The notes under the pieces are model-generated. The model saw only the letters and a program-made list of their open reading frames with translations, was not told where the DNA came from and ran no database searches. The position numbers and the translations under genes are program-made. Of a DNA stretch of 64,000 nt, positions 18,149-27,187 are shown in pieces; positions within the stretch are counted from its first letter, which is position 1; each line of letters begins with the position of its first letter. Source of the DNA: Clostridium sp. UBA4108 (GTDB lineage Bacteria; Bacillota; Clostridia; Clostridiales; Clostridiaceae); contig DFXM01000020.1 of NCBI GenBank assembly GCA_002381695.1, positions 660,615 through 724,614 on the forward strand, written 5' to 3'.

Positions 18149-18217
18149 GTAAAAAATTGGGTTGACCCCAGGGGTGGTTACAGTATTTACCATAGAGATG
18201 AGGTTTTACTTTTTTTA
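18148..18217 (+). terminator. Possible terminator of the exopolysaccharide operon
   Basis: AGTAAAA (18148-18154) can pair with TTTTACT (18205-18211) around an inner GACCCC/GGGGT hairpin (about 18164-18177), with a T-run at its 3' end. The core GACCCCAGGGGT recurs in the terminator at 28151. Confidence 0.5.
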
Positions 18218-18243
18218 CAAACTAGTTAATGATATACTATAAT
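18214..18243 (+). promoter_or_regulatory. Promoter for the VanX-like gene
   Basis: TTTACA (18214-18219) and TATAAT (18238-18243) are separated by 18 bases, a good vegetative sigma-A match. This leaves a leader of roughly 95 bases with no recognised riboswitch. Confidence 0.55.
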
Positions 18244-18345
18244 TACAATAAATGAGGTGGAAAATAGTATAGTGTGAATGAAGTAGTATTTGAAGAAAAT
18301 TCATAAGGAAATTAACCTCTTACTAATTTAAGGAGATGAGTATTT

Positions 18346-18927
18346 ATGAATTCAAATCATGAACCTAAGAATTTGGGGAATTTAGTAAACATAGCTGAAC
18401 TTTCTAAAGATTTCGTATTAGATATAAGGTATGCTACCGAAAATAATTTCCTTGGGAGAAAAGTATATTCTATGCCTATATGCGCATTGCAAAAAGAAAC
18501 TGCACTTAAGTTAATTAATGCAAACAAAACACTTATGGGCATGGGATATCGTATAAAGATTTTTGATGGATATAGACCATTATCAACCCAAAAAATGTTT
18601 TGGGAGATTATACCTGACGATGACTTTATAGCTAATCCATATAAAAATGGATCAATTCATAATAGAGGATGTGCTGTGGATATTACCTTAGTACATATAA
18701 ATACTGGAGAAGACCTAGAAATGCCTTCAGAATTTGATGATTTCTCTGAAAAGGCCAACAGAAACAATCTTAATATGACAGAAATTGCTAAAAAGAATTT
18801 AAATATTTTAACTGAAGTAATGATAGCCAATGGATTTGATAAGATTAATTCTGAGTGGTGGCATTTTACGGATTGTAACAAACAAAAATACGAATTACTA
18901 GATGTATCCTTTGAGGATATACACTAG
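18346..18927 (+). CDS. D-Ala-D-Ala dipeptidase, VanX/DdpX type (peptidase M15D)
   Basis: A zinc metallopeptidase of 193 residues that hydrolyses D-alanyl-D-alanine. The zinc ligands stand in SIHNRGCAVD (His105, Asp112) and EWWHF (catalytic Glu170, His173), and the substrate-binding Arg region is IKIFDGYRP. These are the signature motifs of VanX. No vanA/vanH or VanRS neighbour is present, so a housekeeping role in cell-wall dipeptide recycling is likelier than glycopeptide resistance. It has its own promoter and stands alone. The absence of an N-terminal membrane helix indicates a cytoplasmic enzyme. Confidence 0.9.
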   Translation: MNSNHEPKNLGNLVNIAELSKDFVLDIRYATENNFLGRKVYSMPICALQKETALKLINANKTLMGMGYRIKIFDGYRPLSTQKMFWEIIPDDDFIANPYKNGSIHNRGCAVDITLVHINTGEDLEMPSEFDDFSEKANRNNLNMTEIAKKNLNILTEVMIANGFDKINSEWWHFTDCNKQKYELLDVSFEDIH

Positions 18928-19006
18928 TTTCTAGAGCAGATTTGTTTAGATACTATAATATACATAAACAATTCTAAATTAGTTTGATTATAATATGGGA
19001 GGATGG

Positions 19007-20233
19007 ATGAAAGAATTAAGTAATATAAAAGTTATTGATAAGCAAGATATTCAAAGGTTAAAGTCATATATTGATAAAAAATATAGTGATTTAGACAGTA
19101 AACAAAGAGCTAATATATTATCTAAGGCTATACATGGAGTTTTAGATAAATTTATTCTTGGTATTAATAACGAGGATGATAATAATATAAAAATGAATAT
19201 ATTAAAAAATAGTATTTATGGAGAACAGTATACTGTATATCTATTGGATGTTTTTAAATATTATTTAAAGGATATTAGATATAGAGAAGAAGATTCTATA
19301 GAGGCGTTAATTATTTGGATAAGTAAACATACAAAGTATCAGGTTAATAAAGAGAGCATAATAGATTATTTATATGATGAGAATTATATAAATATAGAAG
19401 AAAAAAATAGGATAAGTAAGACTTACTTTGAACAAAGAGATAAATTAGAAAATAATCAATCTCAACCTGAAAAAACTCTGGTAGAGAGTAAGGAAATAAT
19501 AACTGTAGGTCAAGCTAATAAGAAATCAAATCATTTCAACCTAACAGGAGTAGATTTTAATAAATATATAATAAATATAAGAGATTTAAATATAAGATCG
19601 TGGAGCAAAAGAAAATTTACTTATATAACATGCATACTTGGATTATTAGCCATATTTGGTTCTATGTATATAAAAACACTTATAGAGCATAGGGGTAAAA
19701 TAATAGAAGAAACGATCTTAGGAAAGCCAGGGGAAGAACAATTAATAGAAGCAGAAGTTGTTAAAGTTGGACAAGCCATAACAGGAAAAGAGATTAATCC
19801 AAATATCCCAGGATTTATAAAATATAAAGAAGTTAATAAGGAAAGTTTAAGAAAGTTTTTAAATGAGAGAAATTCATTATTAGCTGAAGAACCTTATTTT
19901 TCTACTATAATAAATGCGGCTAAGGGATTTGATATAAATCCAATACTGCTATTTGCAATTACAGGGCAAGAACAAGGTTTTGTACCTAAAAATACACCTG
20001 ATGGAAATAATATAGCTAATAATCCTTTTAATGTATTTCATAGCTGGAAGGATTATAATACAGATATAGAAGACTCCTCTGATATTGCTGCTAGAACTGT
20101 TTTTAATATTTGTAGTAAAATGCCTAAAGGTGAAAATGTATTTCAGTGGATAAATAAAACCTATGCAGAAGATGAAAATTGGTGGAAAGGTGTAGAGAGC
20201 ATATTCTATCAGATTAACAATTTAAAGTTATAG
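19007..20233 (+). CDS. Membrane protein with external glucosaminidase-like domain
   Basis: A 408-residue protein: a charged cytoplasmic N-terminal part (about 1-195), one membrane helix (about 205-225) and an external C-terminal domain. That domain (about 285-408) has features of the lysozyme/glucosaminidase fold: GFDINPILLFAITGQEQGF with a candidate catalytic Glu, NNPFNVF and WINKTYAEDENWW. The start ATG at 19007 is 4 bases after GGAGG; an upstream in-frame ATG at 18995 has no ribosome-binding site. Enzymes of this type cut peptidoglycan glycan strands. The cytoplasmic region is unrecognised. Confidence 0.65.
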   Translation: MKELSNIKVIDKQDIQRLKSYIDKKYSDLDSKQRANILSKAIHGVLDKFILGINNEDDNNIKMNILKNSIYGEQYTVYLLDVFKYYLKDIRYREEDSIEALIIWISKHTKYQVNKESIIDYLYDENYINIEEKNRISKTYFEQRDKLENNQSQPEKTLVESKEIITVGQANKKSNHFNLTGVDFNKYIINIRDLNIRSWSKRKFTYITCILGLLAIFGSMYIKTLIEHRGKIIEETILGKPGEEQLIEAEVVKVGQAITGKEINPNIPGFIKYKEVNKESLRKFLNERNSLLAEEPYFSTIINAAKGFDINPILLFAITGQEQGFVPKNTPDGNNIANNPFNVFHSWKDYNTDIEDSSDIAARTVFNICSKMPKGENVFQWINKTYAEDENWWKGVESIFYQINNLKL

Positions 20234-20272
20234 AGAGTTTAGTATATTTAACTGTACTCTCTATTTTATTTT
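20231..20272 (+). terminator. Intrinsic terminator
   Basis: TAGAGAGT (20231-20238) pairs with ACTCTCTA (20256-20263), followed by TTTTATTTTT. It terminates the glucosaminidase-like gene. Confidence 0.75.
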
Positions 20273-20545
20273 TGGACATTATTTCAAATGTATTGCATAA
20301 TAATTTATTTGAAATTGGCGAAGTTAGAACGATGATTTATAAACCAATATAAAATCTATGATAAATTTTTAGATGGAGTATTAAAATTATACCTTTTATT
20401 ACATCTTTATTTTACAAGAAATAGCTATTCGGGTTTAAAGTATGTAGACGAAGAATTTATAAATTAGGAGAAATTTTTAGAAAAGCATAAGTAGTTGATA
20501 AAAAGCTGTAAATAAGTTTATTAAACGTTATTTACAGCTTTTTAT
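20234..20545. other. Convergent intergenic region
   Basis: Flanked by terminators at both ends. The middle (20273-20499) is AT-rich and contains no start-initiated reading frame of note. A stop-free stretch of about 40 codons ending at 20466 could be gene debris, but I recognise nothing in it. Confidence 0.6.
20500..20543. terminator. Bidirectional intrinsic terminator
   Basis: A perfect 16-bp stem (AAAAAGCTGTAAATAA, 20500-20515, with TTATTTACAGCTTTTT, 20528-20543) provides T-runs on both strands. It terminates the FtsA-like gene on the minus strand. Confidence 0.9.
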
Positions 20546-22633
20546 TTAATTCCAATAGATGTCAATGGAATCGCCATATTTTATAGGCTCATAATAGGAT
20601 GCATTCTTGCCATTGTGCGATAATACTAAAGTTCCTTTAGAGGTAGTTCTATCGAAATCAATGAAATCAAAAATATCAATAAATATATATTCACTTTTTC
20701 CTCTCAAGGTTACAGTTTTACCATTCACAGTTATCAATAATTCCTCATTGCCTTCAATGATATCGAGAGAAGAGTCACTGAAAGTGATAGAAGATTCATT
20801 TGAATTAGGATTTTCTTGAGAAAGCATTACTTCGTCAGCAATAATTATATCAGAAGAATCAAGGGGAAGAGGCGAAGTAGATTCTTCAAAAATTTCTTGT
20901 TCAGAAGTTGTAATTTTATCATTATTGCATATTACATATTCATTATTTATTTTTTTAGAGTCAATGTAAAAGCCAATCCCATAAGAAGGGAGATTATTAT
21001 GTTGTAGAAATTCTCCTAAAGTATTTTGTATAATAATTTTAACGTCATCACCATGATTTATATTAGAATTTAAAGAAGCATGTTGACCATTGATGTATGA
21101 TCTAGGTTCTATAGTATATAGAATATCATCTATATAAAAGTTTATGGTGTCATAATTATCAAGATATTCATATACTTTGGACGTACCATGTAAGCCATCT
21201 TTAGCATAGTTAATTTCAATACAATCATTGTTACATACTTTACTATCTAAAGAGGCAGTAATTCCATTTACATATATAGTGGCAGGTGATGGGGCATCAC
21301 CAATAATAGTATATTCAACATCATTAACAGAAAAACATATGTCTTTACCTTTTTTACCTAAGAGAAGTCTAGGATTTACAGAAGCTTGAACAAGTACTTC
21401 TGCTATTTTATGTTCCTTAAAATTAAATAGAGTTATACTAGTGCCATTTAAAAATACTTGTATATAGTTTTCTTCCTTATTATTCATAGCAACTTGAGCT
21501 ATACCAAGAACTGTAACTCCGATACTTCCAAGAGATAAATCAGAAGAAATACATTGAGATACTGAGTCCCTTCCTTTTATAGCTATTCGTTGAGGTGGTA
21601 TATTAAGTTTTTCACACAGTTTTACTTGTAGCATAGGGGTATGTGCTCCTCCGCCTATAAGAAATACTGCAGAGGGGCTCTTATCACCATTCAATCTCAA
21701 TATTTCCTTAGCAATTTCAGAAGCAATATTTTCAACTACAGGATTTATTACTTTTTCAAGCTCTAAAGGAGTAGTTATATAATCAAAACCAAGTACATCT
21801 CTATAATTCAATTCTTCATTAGAGCTGTATTTTTTTTTCAATTCTTCTCCACTATTAAAATCTAATAAAAACCTCTTAGAAATAACTTCAGTTACCTCAT
21901 CTCCGGCTAATGGAACCATACCATAACCTACTAAGGAGTCATTACTACTTATAGCTATGTCTGAGGTACCAGCACCTACATCAACAAGAGCAAGATTTAA
22001 TAATCTTAGGCTTTGAGGTATAATAGCTTCTATGGCAGCAATAGGCTCTAAAGTTAGAGCTATGACATTTAGATTAACCAATTTCATAACAGCATATAGG
22101 CTATCTACTACGGAGCTAGGTAAAAAAGTTGCAATAATATCAACACCAGCAAGAGTTCCTTTATGGCATAATAAGTTACTTATATTGTACCCATTTAAAG
22201 TATAGTTTCTTACAGTATATCCCACGCAATATAGGGTATGAGGATTTTCTTCAATAATTTTTTTCTCAGCATCTTTAATGGCATAAAGTTCTAAGGTTTT
22301 TATGAAATCCTTATCTATTTCTATGTCTTCTGAAATATCCACTTCAGTATATACATTAATAGTTTTTAGAAATCTTCCTGCTGCTGCTATAGCTACGGTT
22401 TCTAATTTATAATTTAATCTATTTTCTAGATTTTTTTTCACCATAGATACTGCTTTTGCTACTAATGAAATATTATGTATTTGACCGTCATGCATTGCTC
22501 TTTCTTCATGCTCTACATATTCCTCATCAAGGACTTTAAGTTTTCCGTTAGTTATTTCAATAACAGCACCCTTTATAGAACGAGTACCTATATCTAGTGA
22601 GAAAATAATATTTTTTTCATTCCAATCTCCCAT
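20546..22633 (-). CDS. Large FtsA/PilM-like actin-fold ATPase with repetitive C-terminus
   Basis: A 695-residue protein starting at MGDWNEKN (ATG 22633, behind GAGGG). Residues 8-400 are an actin-like ATPase of the FtsA type: SLDIGTRSIKGAV (phosphate 1), a 1C-like insertion, LVDVGAGTSDIAI (phosphate 2) and VFLIGGGAHTPML (adenosine motif). The C-terminal 290 residues are not standard FtsA. They contain beta-rich modules with a shared pattern NG-x2-A/T ... GD-x-I-x-I, for example YVNGITASL, YINGQHASL, SHNGKNASY and YGDSIDIYW. It has no FtsZ neighbour and no amphipathic terminal helix. A cell-division, cell-shape or secretion scaffold role is possible. Confidence 0.75.
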   Translation of the reverse strand: MGDWNEKNIIFSLDIGTRSIKGAVIEITNGKLKVLDEEYVEHEERAMHDGQIHNISLVAKAVSMVKKNLENRLNYKLETVAIAAAGRFLKTINVYTEVDISEDIEIDKDFIKTLELYAIKDAEKKIIEENPHTLYCVGYTVRNYTLNGYNISNLLCHKGTLAGVDIIATFLPSSVVDSLYAVMKLVNLNVIALTLEPIAAIEAIIPQSLRLLNLALVDVGAGTSDIAISSNDSLVGYGMVPLAGDEVTEVISKRFLLDFNSGEELKKKYSSNEELNYRDVLGFDYITTPLELEKVINPVVENIASEIAKEILRLNGDKSPSAVFLIGGGAHTPMLQVKLCEKLNIPPQRIAIKGRDSVSQCISSDLSLGSIGVTVLGIAQVAMNNKEENYIQVFLNGTSITLFNFKEHKIAEVLVQASVNPRLLLGKKGKDICFSVNDVEYTIIGDAPSPATIYVNGITASLDSKVCNNDCIEINYAKDGLHGTSKVYEYLDNYDTINFYIDDILYTIEPRSYINGQHASLNSNINHGDDVKIIIQNTLGEFLQHNNLPSYGIGFYIDSKKINNEYVICNNDKITTSEQEIFEESTSPLPLDSSDIIIADEVMLSQENPNSNESSITFSDSSLDIIEGNEELLITVNGKTVTLRGKSEYIFIDIFDFIDFDRTTSKGTLVLSHNGKNASYYEPIKYGDSIDIYWN

Positions 22634-22808
22634 AACATCCCTCTTTTTAACATAATTAAATAAAATACTATATTTAATTATATTATCAAAAATGTAATTA
22701 TTCAACATAGGGGAGGCATATAATATAACTAATATGAAATAAGGTAATATATATGATATGATTTGATACAGAAAATAAAAGAATAGCTGTTATAAAAGAG
22801 AGTTAATT

Positions 22809-22845
22809 AGGGAAGTTATGATTATATATCATACTTCCCTTTTAT
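22809..22845. terminator. Inverted repeat between two minus-strand genes
   Basis: AGGGAAGT-(T)-ATGAT (22809-22822) pairs with ATCAT-ACTTCCCT (22828-22840). The T-run is better on the plus strand, so its role as terminator of the small zinc-ribbon gene is uncertain. Confidence 0.5.
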
Positions 22846-23114
22846 TATATTAATGTAACAGTTAACTTTTCATCATCTTTATTTATAAAAAATGAATAAC
22901 TCTCGCCACAACTCTTACATACAATGTATTTACTCTCACTGACCTTTTCACGGTTATCAAAGAGGTAAGGAGATTCAGCTGTTTCTAGAATTTCTGCTTG
23001 AAGATTATTAGAATCTACATTATAGGTATATACATAGGTGGCTTTCTTCTTTATTTCAAAATTTTTTCTGTGACATTTAGGACAAACTAAAGAATTCTCT
23101 GCTCTTAAATCCAT
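22845..23114 (-). CDS. Small zinc-ribbon protein
   Basis: An 89-residue protein with two CxxC pairs, CPKC near residue 11 and CKSC near residue 67, which should form one zinc ribbon split by a beta-rich insert. No other domain is recognised. The ATG at 23114 is chosen; an in-frame GTG at 23126 overlaps the ribosome-binding site AAAGGAG. It lies 47 bases downstream of the SGNH hydrolase gene on the same strand and may be co-transcribed. Function unknown. Confidence 0.65.
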   Translation of the reverse strand: MDLRAENSLVCPKCHRKNFEIKKKATYVYTYNVDSNNLQAEILETAESPYLFDNREKVSESKYIVCKSCGESYSFFINKDDEKLTVTLI

Positions 23115-23160
23115 AATATTAATCACTCCTTTATACTTATATTATTTCAAGGATTAGAGG

Positions 23161-23736
23161 TTATATACTTTTTATATAATCTCTGATTAAATTAAATACA
23201 ACTTTATTTCCAAGAACACTTAAATGTAATCCATCTGTATAGAGTAAGTCTTTCTCATTATAGTTTTCAAAATTATCCCATAGATTTATAAAAGGAATTT
23301 TGTATTTATTAGATAGAGAGTAAAGATATTTTTGTAATTTTGATAATAGAGAGTTTATGTGTGAATAATCACAACTACTGTCCCAATGTTCTTTAGCTAA
23401 TTCATTAATTATAGGTGGTGGAGACAATAGTACAACATTGATATTGTTTAAAATAGCATCCTTTAGCATTAGCTCAAAATTTTCAATAATTCTGGAAAAA
23501 GGTCTATTACATAATAAATCATTACTCCCACCAAGAAGAATTATGAGACTTGGAGATTTACGGATTACATTTTCAGTAAATCTAATCATCATATCTGTGG
23601 TAGTACTACCACAAACTCCACAATTTAGTATTTCTATTTCCGTAAATTCCTCTTGTAATAATGAGGCAAAGCTTTTATTATTTTGTACTCCATATCCAAA
23701 GGTTAAGCTATCTCCCATCAAAGCTATTTTATTCAT
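23161..23736 (-). CDS. SGNH/GDSL hydrolase
   Basis: A 191-residue esterase/lipase-fold hydrolase. The four family blocks are visible: MGDSLTFGYG with nucleophile Ser10, NCGVCGSTT (Gly block), LLGGSND (Asn block) and TDGLHLSVLG with the Asp and His of the triad. There is no signal peptide, so the enzyme is cytoplasmic. Relatives such as TesA act on thioesters, lysophospholipids or acetylated sugars; the substrate here is unknown. It starts behind GGAGGTTTC. Confidence 0.88.
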   Translation of the reverse strand: MNKIALMGDSLTFGYGVQNNKSFASLLQEEFTEIEILNCGVCGSTTTDMMIRFTENVIRKSPSLIILLGGSNDLLCNRPFSRIIENFELMLKDAILNNINVVLLSPPPIINELAKEHWDSSCDYSHINSLLSKLQKYLYSLSNKYKIPFINLWDNFENYNEKDLLYTDGLHLSVLGNKVVFNLIRDYIKSI

Positions 23737-23814
23737 AGAAACCTCCCTATAGTAATATTTAAGTAGAATTAATCAAAATTATAACTAATCCATAATGATA
23801 TTTTTCAATTAAAT

Positions 23815-23848
23815 AATAAAAACCACCGCTTTAATTTGCAGGTGGCTA
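23815..23848 (-). terminator. Intrinsic terminator, minus strand
   Basis: On the minus strand AGCCACC and GGTGGTT form a stem around a 13-base loop, followed by TTTTTATTATTT. It terminates the 23863-24234 gene. Confidence 0.8.
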
Positions 23849-23862
23849 ACAATAGGATATGT

Positions 23863-24234
23863 TTAAACTGGTATTCTAGCAATTACCATATGCTTATTTT
23901 TCATATTGTATAAATGATCTTTATCTATTTCTTGAATACTATTTATAGTTACAGATTCATGAATAGTATTAATTCTAAGTTTAGCATCATCCAAATCTCT
24001 AGCTAATAAAGTTCCACAGTATATAGCTTTATCATTAGTTATACTAAATAAAAATATTTTTGCCTGATCTATTGGAACTACATCACTTTTTAAAAATTCA
24101 TCATCGAATTCGACCTCACTATCAAGAGAGATAAGACCTTCTCTAATTATATGTTTATCCCAACCTTTGTACTCGCATAGCCTACTCCATAGACCTAAAT
24201 TTACAATGCTTCTAACAGTAAGTTTTACCATCAT
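23863..24234 (-). CDS. Hypothetical protein, 123 residues
   Basis: Begins MMVKLTVRSI at 24234, 9 bases after GGGAG; a longer in-frame extension upstream has no ribosome-binding site. The protein is soluble and mixed alpha/beta, with an acidic middle (SEVEFDDEFLKSD) and no Cys pairs or membrane segment. I do not recognise the family. It is monocistronic with its own terminator. Codon use matches neighbours, so it is probably a real gene. Confidence 0.6.
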   Translation of the reverse strand: MMVKLTVRSIVNLGLWSRLCEYKGWDKHIIREGLISLDSEVEFDDEFLKSDVVPIDQAKIFLFSITNDKAIYCGTLLARDLDDAKLRINTIHESVTINSIQEIDKDHLYNMKNKHMVIARIPV

Positions 24235-24467
24235 AACAATCCACTCCCTTTCAAAATATATTAATTCCAATTGCTGTAAAGTATTACCCTTAATGATACC
24301 AGTAATAATTAGTATTTGCAAATGAATAATAATTATTTAACAGAATTATAAAAAAGTTTAAGGAATGTCTACAAAGTTGTAAATTATTAAACTCAAATAT
24401 TATGCCAATCATTAAAAGTGGTTATATTCTGATAAGTCATGAATTTTAACCTTCTTTACCCTTGATG

Positions 24468-24495
24468 TTTACATGGACATGTATTAACATATTAT
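24468..24495 (+). promoter_or_regulatory. Promoter for the SulP gene
   Basis: TTTACA (24468-24473) and TATTAT (24490-24495) are 16 bases apart, 35 bases before the chosen start. Confidence 0.5.
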
Positions 24496-24529
24496 ATGGT
24501 ATGCATTACAATTGAAAGGAAGTTTTTAC

Positions 24530-26185
24530 ATGAAACCTAAAATATTGACGGTTATAAAGAACAAAGAAGTAACTAAAAAACAAATAATAAATGATATTAT
24601 AGCAGGGATCATCGTTGCTATAATAGCCCTGCCATTATCTATAGCCTTAGGTATATCCTCGGGTGTATCTCCTGAAAAAGGATTAATTACTGCAATTGTA
24701 GCAGGATTTGTAATATCACTATTAGGAGGAAGTAGGGTTCAAATAGGAGGTCCAACAGGAGCTTTTGTTGTAATAGTTTATACCATTGTTCAGACTTATG
24801 GAATAACTGGGCTTATCACAGCCACTATGATGGCTGGTGTTATGTTGATTATAATGGGTCTTTTCAAATTAGGATCTTTAATTAAGTATGTTCCTCAAAC
24901 CATTACAGTAGGATTTACAAGTGGGATAGCTGTAACTTTGCTATGTACACAGCTTAAGGATTTGCTAGGACTTAACATAGAGAATGTTCCAGCAGAATTT
25001 ATTCCTAAAGTTTCAAGTTATTTTACTCATATTAGTACTCTTCATTTTTTAACATTTGCCATAGGAATATTGTGCATCGGAATCATTGTTTTATGGCCTA
25101 AAATAAATAAAACCATACCAGGTTCATTAGTAGCATTAGTAGTATCTACCTTAATGGTAAGTCTATTTAATCTTCCAGTAGACACAATTGGGAGTAGATT
25201 TCAACAAATATCTTCATCAATACCAGTACCTACATTACCATCGATGGATTTAAATACTATTAAAGGATTATTTCAGCCAGCTATGACTATTGCTATTTTA
25301 GCAGCAATAGAATCATTACTATCAGCAGTTGTTGCAGATGGAATGATAGAGGACAAACATGATTCCAATATGGAGTTAATAGCTCAAGGGTTTGGAAATA
25401 TAGCTTCAGCTCTTTTCGGAGGAATACCTGCAACAGGAGCAATTGCAAGAACTGCTGCAAATGTTAAAAATGGAGGAAGAAGTCCTATTTCAGGAATGAT
25501 TCATGCTGTGGTATTGCTTTTAATTATGATGATATTTATGCCATTAGCTAAGATGATTCCAATGTCAGCATTGGCATCAGTTTTAGTAGTTGTTTCTTAT
25601 AATATGGGAGAATGGTCAACATTTAAGGGACTACTTAAGGCACCAAAGGGTGATGTAGTTGTCCTAGTATTGACATTTGCATTAACTGTAATTTTTGATT
25701 TGGTAATTGCCATAGAAATTGGAATGGTATTATCTATGTTTTTATTTATGAAGAAAGTCGCAGAGGCTACTAATGTACAAAGGCTTACTAAAGAGAATGA
25801 ACTTGATAATGGCTCATATGACATTGTGAATAGATGTAAAGAAAAGCTAGTAATTTATCAAGTTAATGGTCCATTATTTTTTGGAGTAGTTCATGAGTTT
25901 AATAGAATACTTAAAGATTTAAAACCTTCAACTGAGGCTCTAATACTGGATATGGATAGAGTAAATATATTAGATGCAAGTGCTATGCATAGTTTGAAAA
26001 AGTTTCATAAGAAGTGTAAAAAAAATAACATAAGAATATTCTTAACCAATTTACATGATGAACCTAAAAAAGCCCTTGAGAATATAGGTTTTATGAAGGA
26101 GTTGGATAAAGACTCGTTGTTTGGAAGTAGAAAACAATGCATAGCTGGTGCCTATGAATATATAAAAAACTTGGAAGTAGTATAG
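24530..26185 (+). CDS. SulP family anion transporter with STAS domain
   Basis: An integral-membrane transporter of 551 residues (ATG at 24530 behind AAAGGAAG; an upstream TTG at 24512 is less likely). About ten to twelve hydrophobic segments contain the SulP hallmarks: an early PLSIALGISSGVSPEKGL region and GGSRVQIGGPTGAF. A C-terminal cytoplasmic STAS domain (about 435-545) has the conserved LDMDRVNILDASAM strand-loop. Members carry sulfate, bicarbonate, dicarboxylates or other anions with H+ or Na+; no neighbour identifies the substrate. Confidence 0.92.
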   Translation: MKPKILTVIKNKEVTKKQIINDIIAGIIVAIIALPLSIALGISSGVSPEKGLITAIVAGFVISLLGGSRVQIGGPTGAFVVIVYTIVQTYGITGLITATMMAGVMLIIMGLFKLGSLIKYVPQTITVGFTSGIAVTLLCTQLKDLLGLNIENVPAEFIPKVSSYFTHISTLHFLTFAIGILCIGIIVLWPKINKTIPGSLVALVVSTLMVSLFNLPVDTIGSRFQQISSSIPVPTLPSMDLNTIKGLFQPAMTIAILAAIESLLSAVVADGMIEDKHDSNMELIAQGFGNIASALFGGIPATGAIARTAANVKNGGRSPISGMIHAVVLLLIMMIFMPLAKMIPMSALASVLVVVSYNMGEWSTFKGLLKAPKGDVVVLVLTFALTVIFDLVIAIEIGMVLSMFLFMKKVAEATNVQRLTKENELDNGSYDIVNRCKEKLVIYQVNGPLFFGVVHEFNRILKDLKPSTEALILDMDRVNILDASAMHSLKKFHKKCKKNNIRIFLTNLHDEPKKALENIGFMKELDKDSLFGSRKQCIAGAYEYIKNLEVV

Positions 26186-26287
26186 GTATAATATTTAAAT
26201 CAAAATTGACACTATTTTAAAATATTACAAATTTAAATATGTATAAAATTATATTGAATAACAAATCATATCCAATGAGGTGATTTT

Positions 26288-26731
26288 ATGGATATGCAAT
26301 TAACACAGGAAGTAAATAAGTTTTTAAAAGGAATACATATGGGAGCAGCTAGTTTTAGAGAGTATCTGAGCAAGGCTCAAGATAAAGAATTAAAAGAAGA
26401 ATTAAAGCACATAATAGAATCTTTTAAAAATCATGAGGAAGCTATAACTAATATAATTGAACATATGGGAGGAGCGCCAACAGATACCATAGGTGTAATG
26501 GGAACTATGGCTGATTTTTGGGAGAAATTAAAACTACTTTCTGTAGATAGTGATTTAGAAGTATGTGAGCACGCTGTTCAAGCTATGGAAATGGGAATAA
26601 AGCAAGGCAATAAGTTTTTGAATGAGCATACTATTCTACCCCAGAATGTTAAGGAAGAGATGAATGGGGTTGTTAAAGATTATGATAATCATTTAAGACA
26701 TATAGAACAGCTTATGGTTAAATACAAATAA
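26288..26731 (+). CDS. DUF2383 ferritin-like four-helix protein
   Basis: A 147-residue all-helical protein matching the DUF2383 (PA2169-type) pattern. It has an N-terminal helix beginning QEVNKFLKGIHMGAASFREY, a helix with regularly spaced His/Glu (ELKHIIESFKNHEEAI), the linker MGGAPTDTIGVMG, and two further helices ending HLRHIEQL. The fold is ferritin-like, but metal binding is not established. It has its own ribosome-binding site AATGAGGTGAT. Function unknown. Confidence 0.75.
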   Translation: MDMQLTQEVNKFLKGIHMGAASFREYLSKAQDKELKEELKHIIESFKNHEEAITNIIEHMGGAPTDTIGVMGTMADFWEKLKLLSVDSDLEVCEHAVQAMEMGIKQGNKFLNEHTILPQNVKEEMNGVVKDYDNHLRHIEQLMVKYK

Positions 26732-27187
26732 TGAAAAGAAGAGATTTCTCAAAGTAAATTTAAGTAGAAGTTTATGAATCATATGCGAAAAACAAGATAT
26801 AAATCTATGTTGTAAGTATATGTTAAGATTTCACTTAAAAGTGATTTGGAGGTCTCTTTTTTATTAGGCATATAAAAGTTTAGCATAACTTATCATATTT
26901 AAACCATATCTATTATTCAATTTTAAGCCTCCATTCAAAGTCCTTTCGTTTATAAAATATTATAAAAAAAACATAGGGTTATTTAATGATATATAAATAA
27001 ACATATATTTTGAAATAAAATAAAGGGTTTCTATGTAGCTAAGTTTAATAAAAGAGATAATGCATTTTATGAAGTCTGGTGCTCACATTATAACAATAAA
27101 AAATGTTTATGGACAAACTAATAATTTTATGGGTACATAGCTTGTGGAAAAGATGAATAAGGAAAAAATGTAATAAAGGAGTTTTTT
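26732..27187. other. Long intergenic region with possible structured leader
   Basis: No gene is seen in 456 bases. TCACTT-AA-AAGTGA (26831-26844), a short hairpin followed by a TTTTTT run at 26857, may terminate the DUF2383 transcript. Further on, CTATGTA (27031-27037) is exactly complementary to TACATAG (27134-27140), bracketing about 96 bases with internal short stems just upstream of the methyltransferase gene. It matches no riboswitch consensus I can recall. Confidence 0.45.

Noticed and set aside
18346..18927. Vancomycin-resistance gene
   Set aside because: VanX-type motifs are present, but there is no vanH, ligase or VanRS; a housekeeping dipeptidase is more likely.
20370..20466. Possible gene remnant between convergent terminators
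   Set aside because: About 40 stop-free codons without a start codon or recognisable similarity; could be chance in AT-rich DNA.
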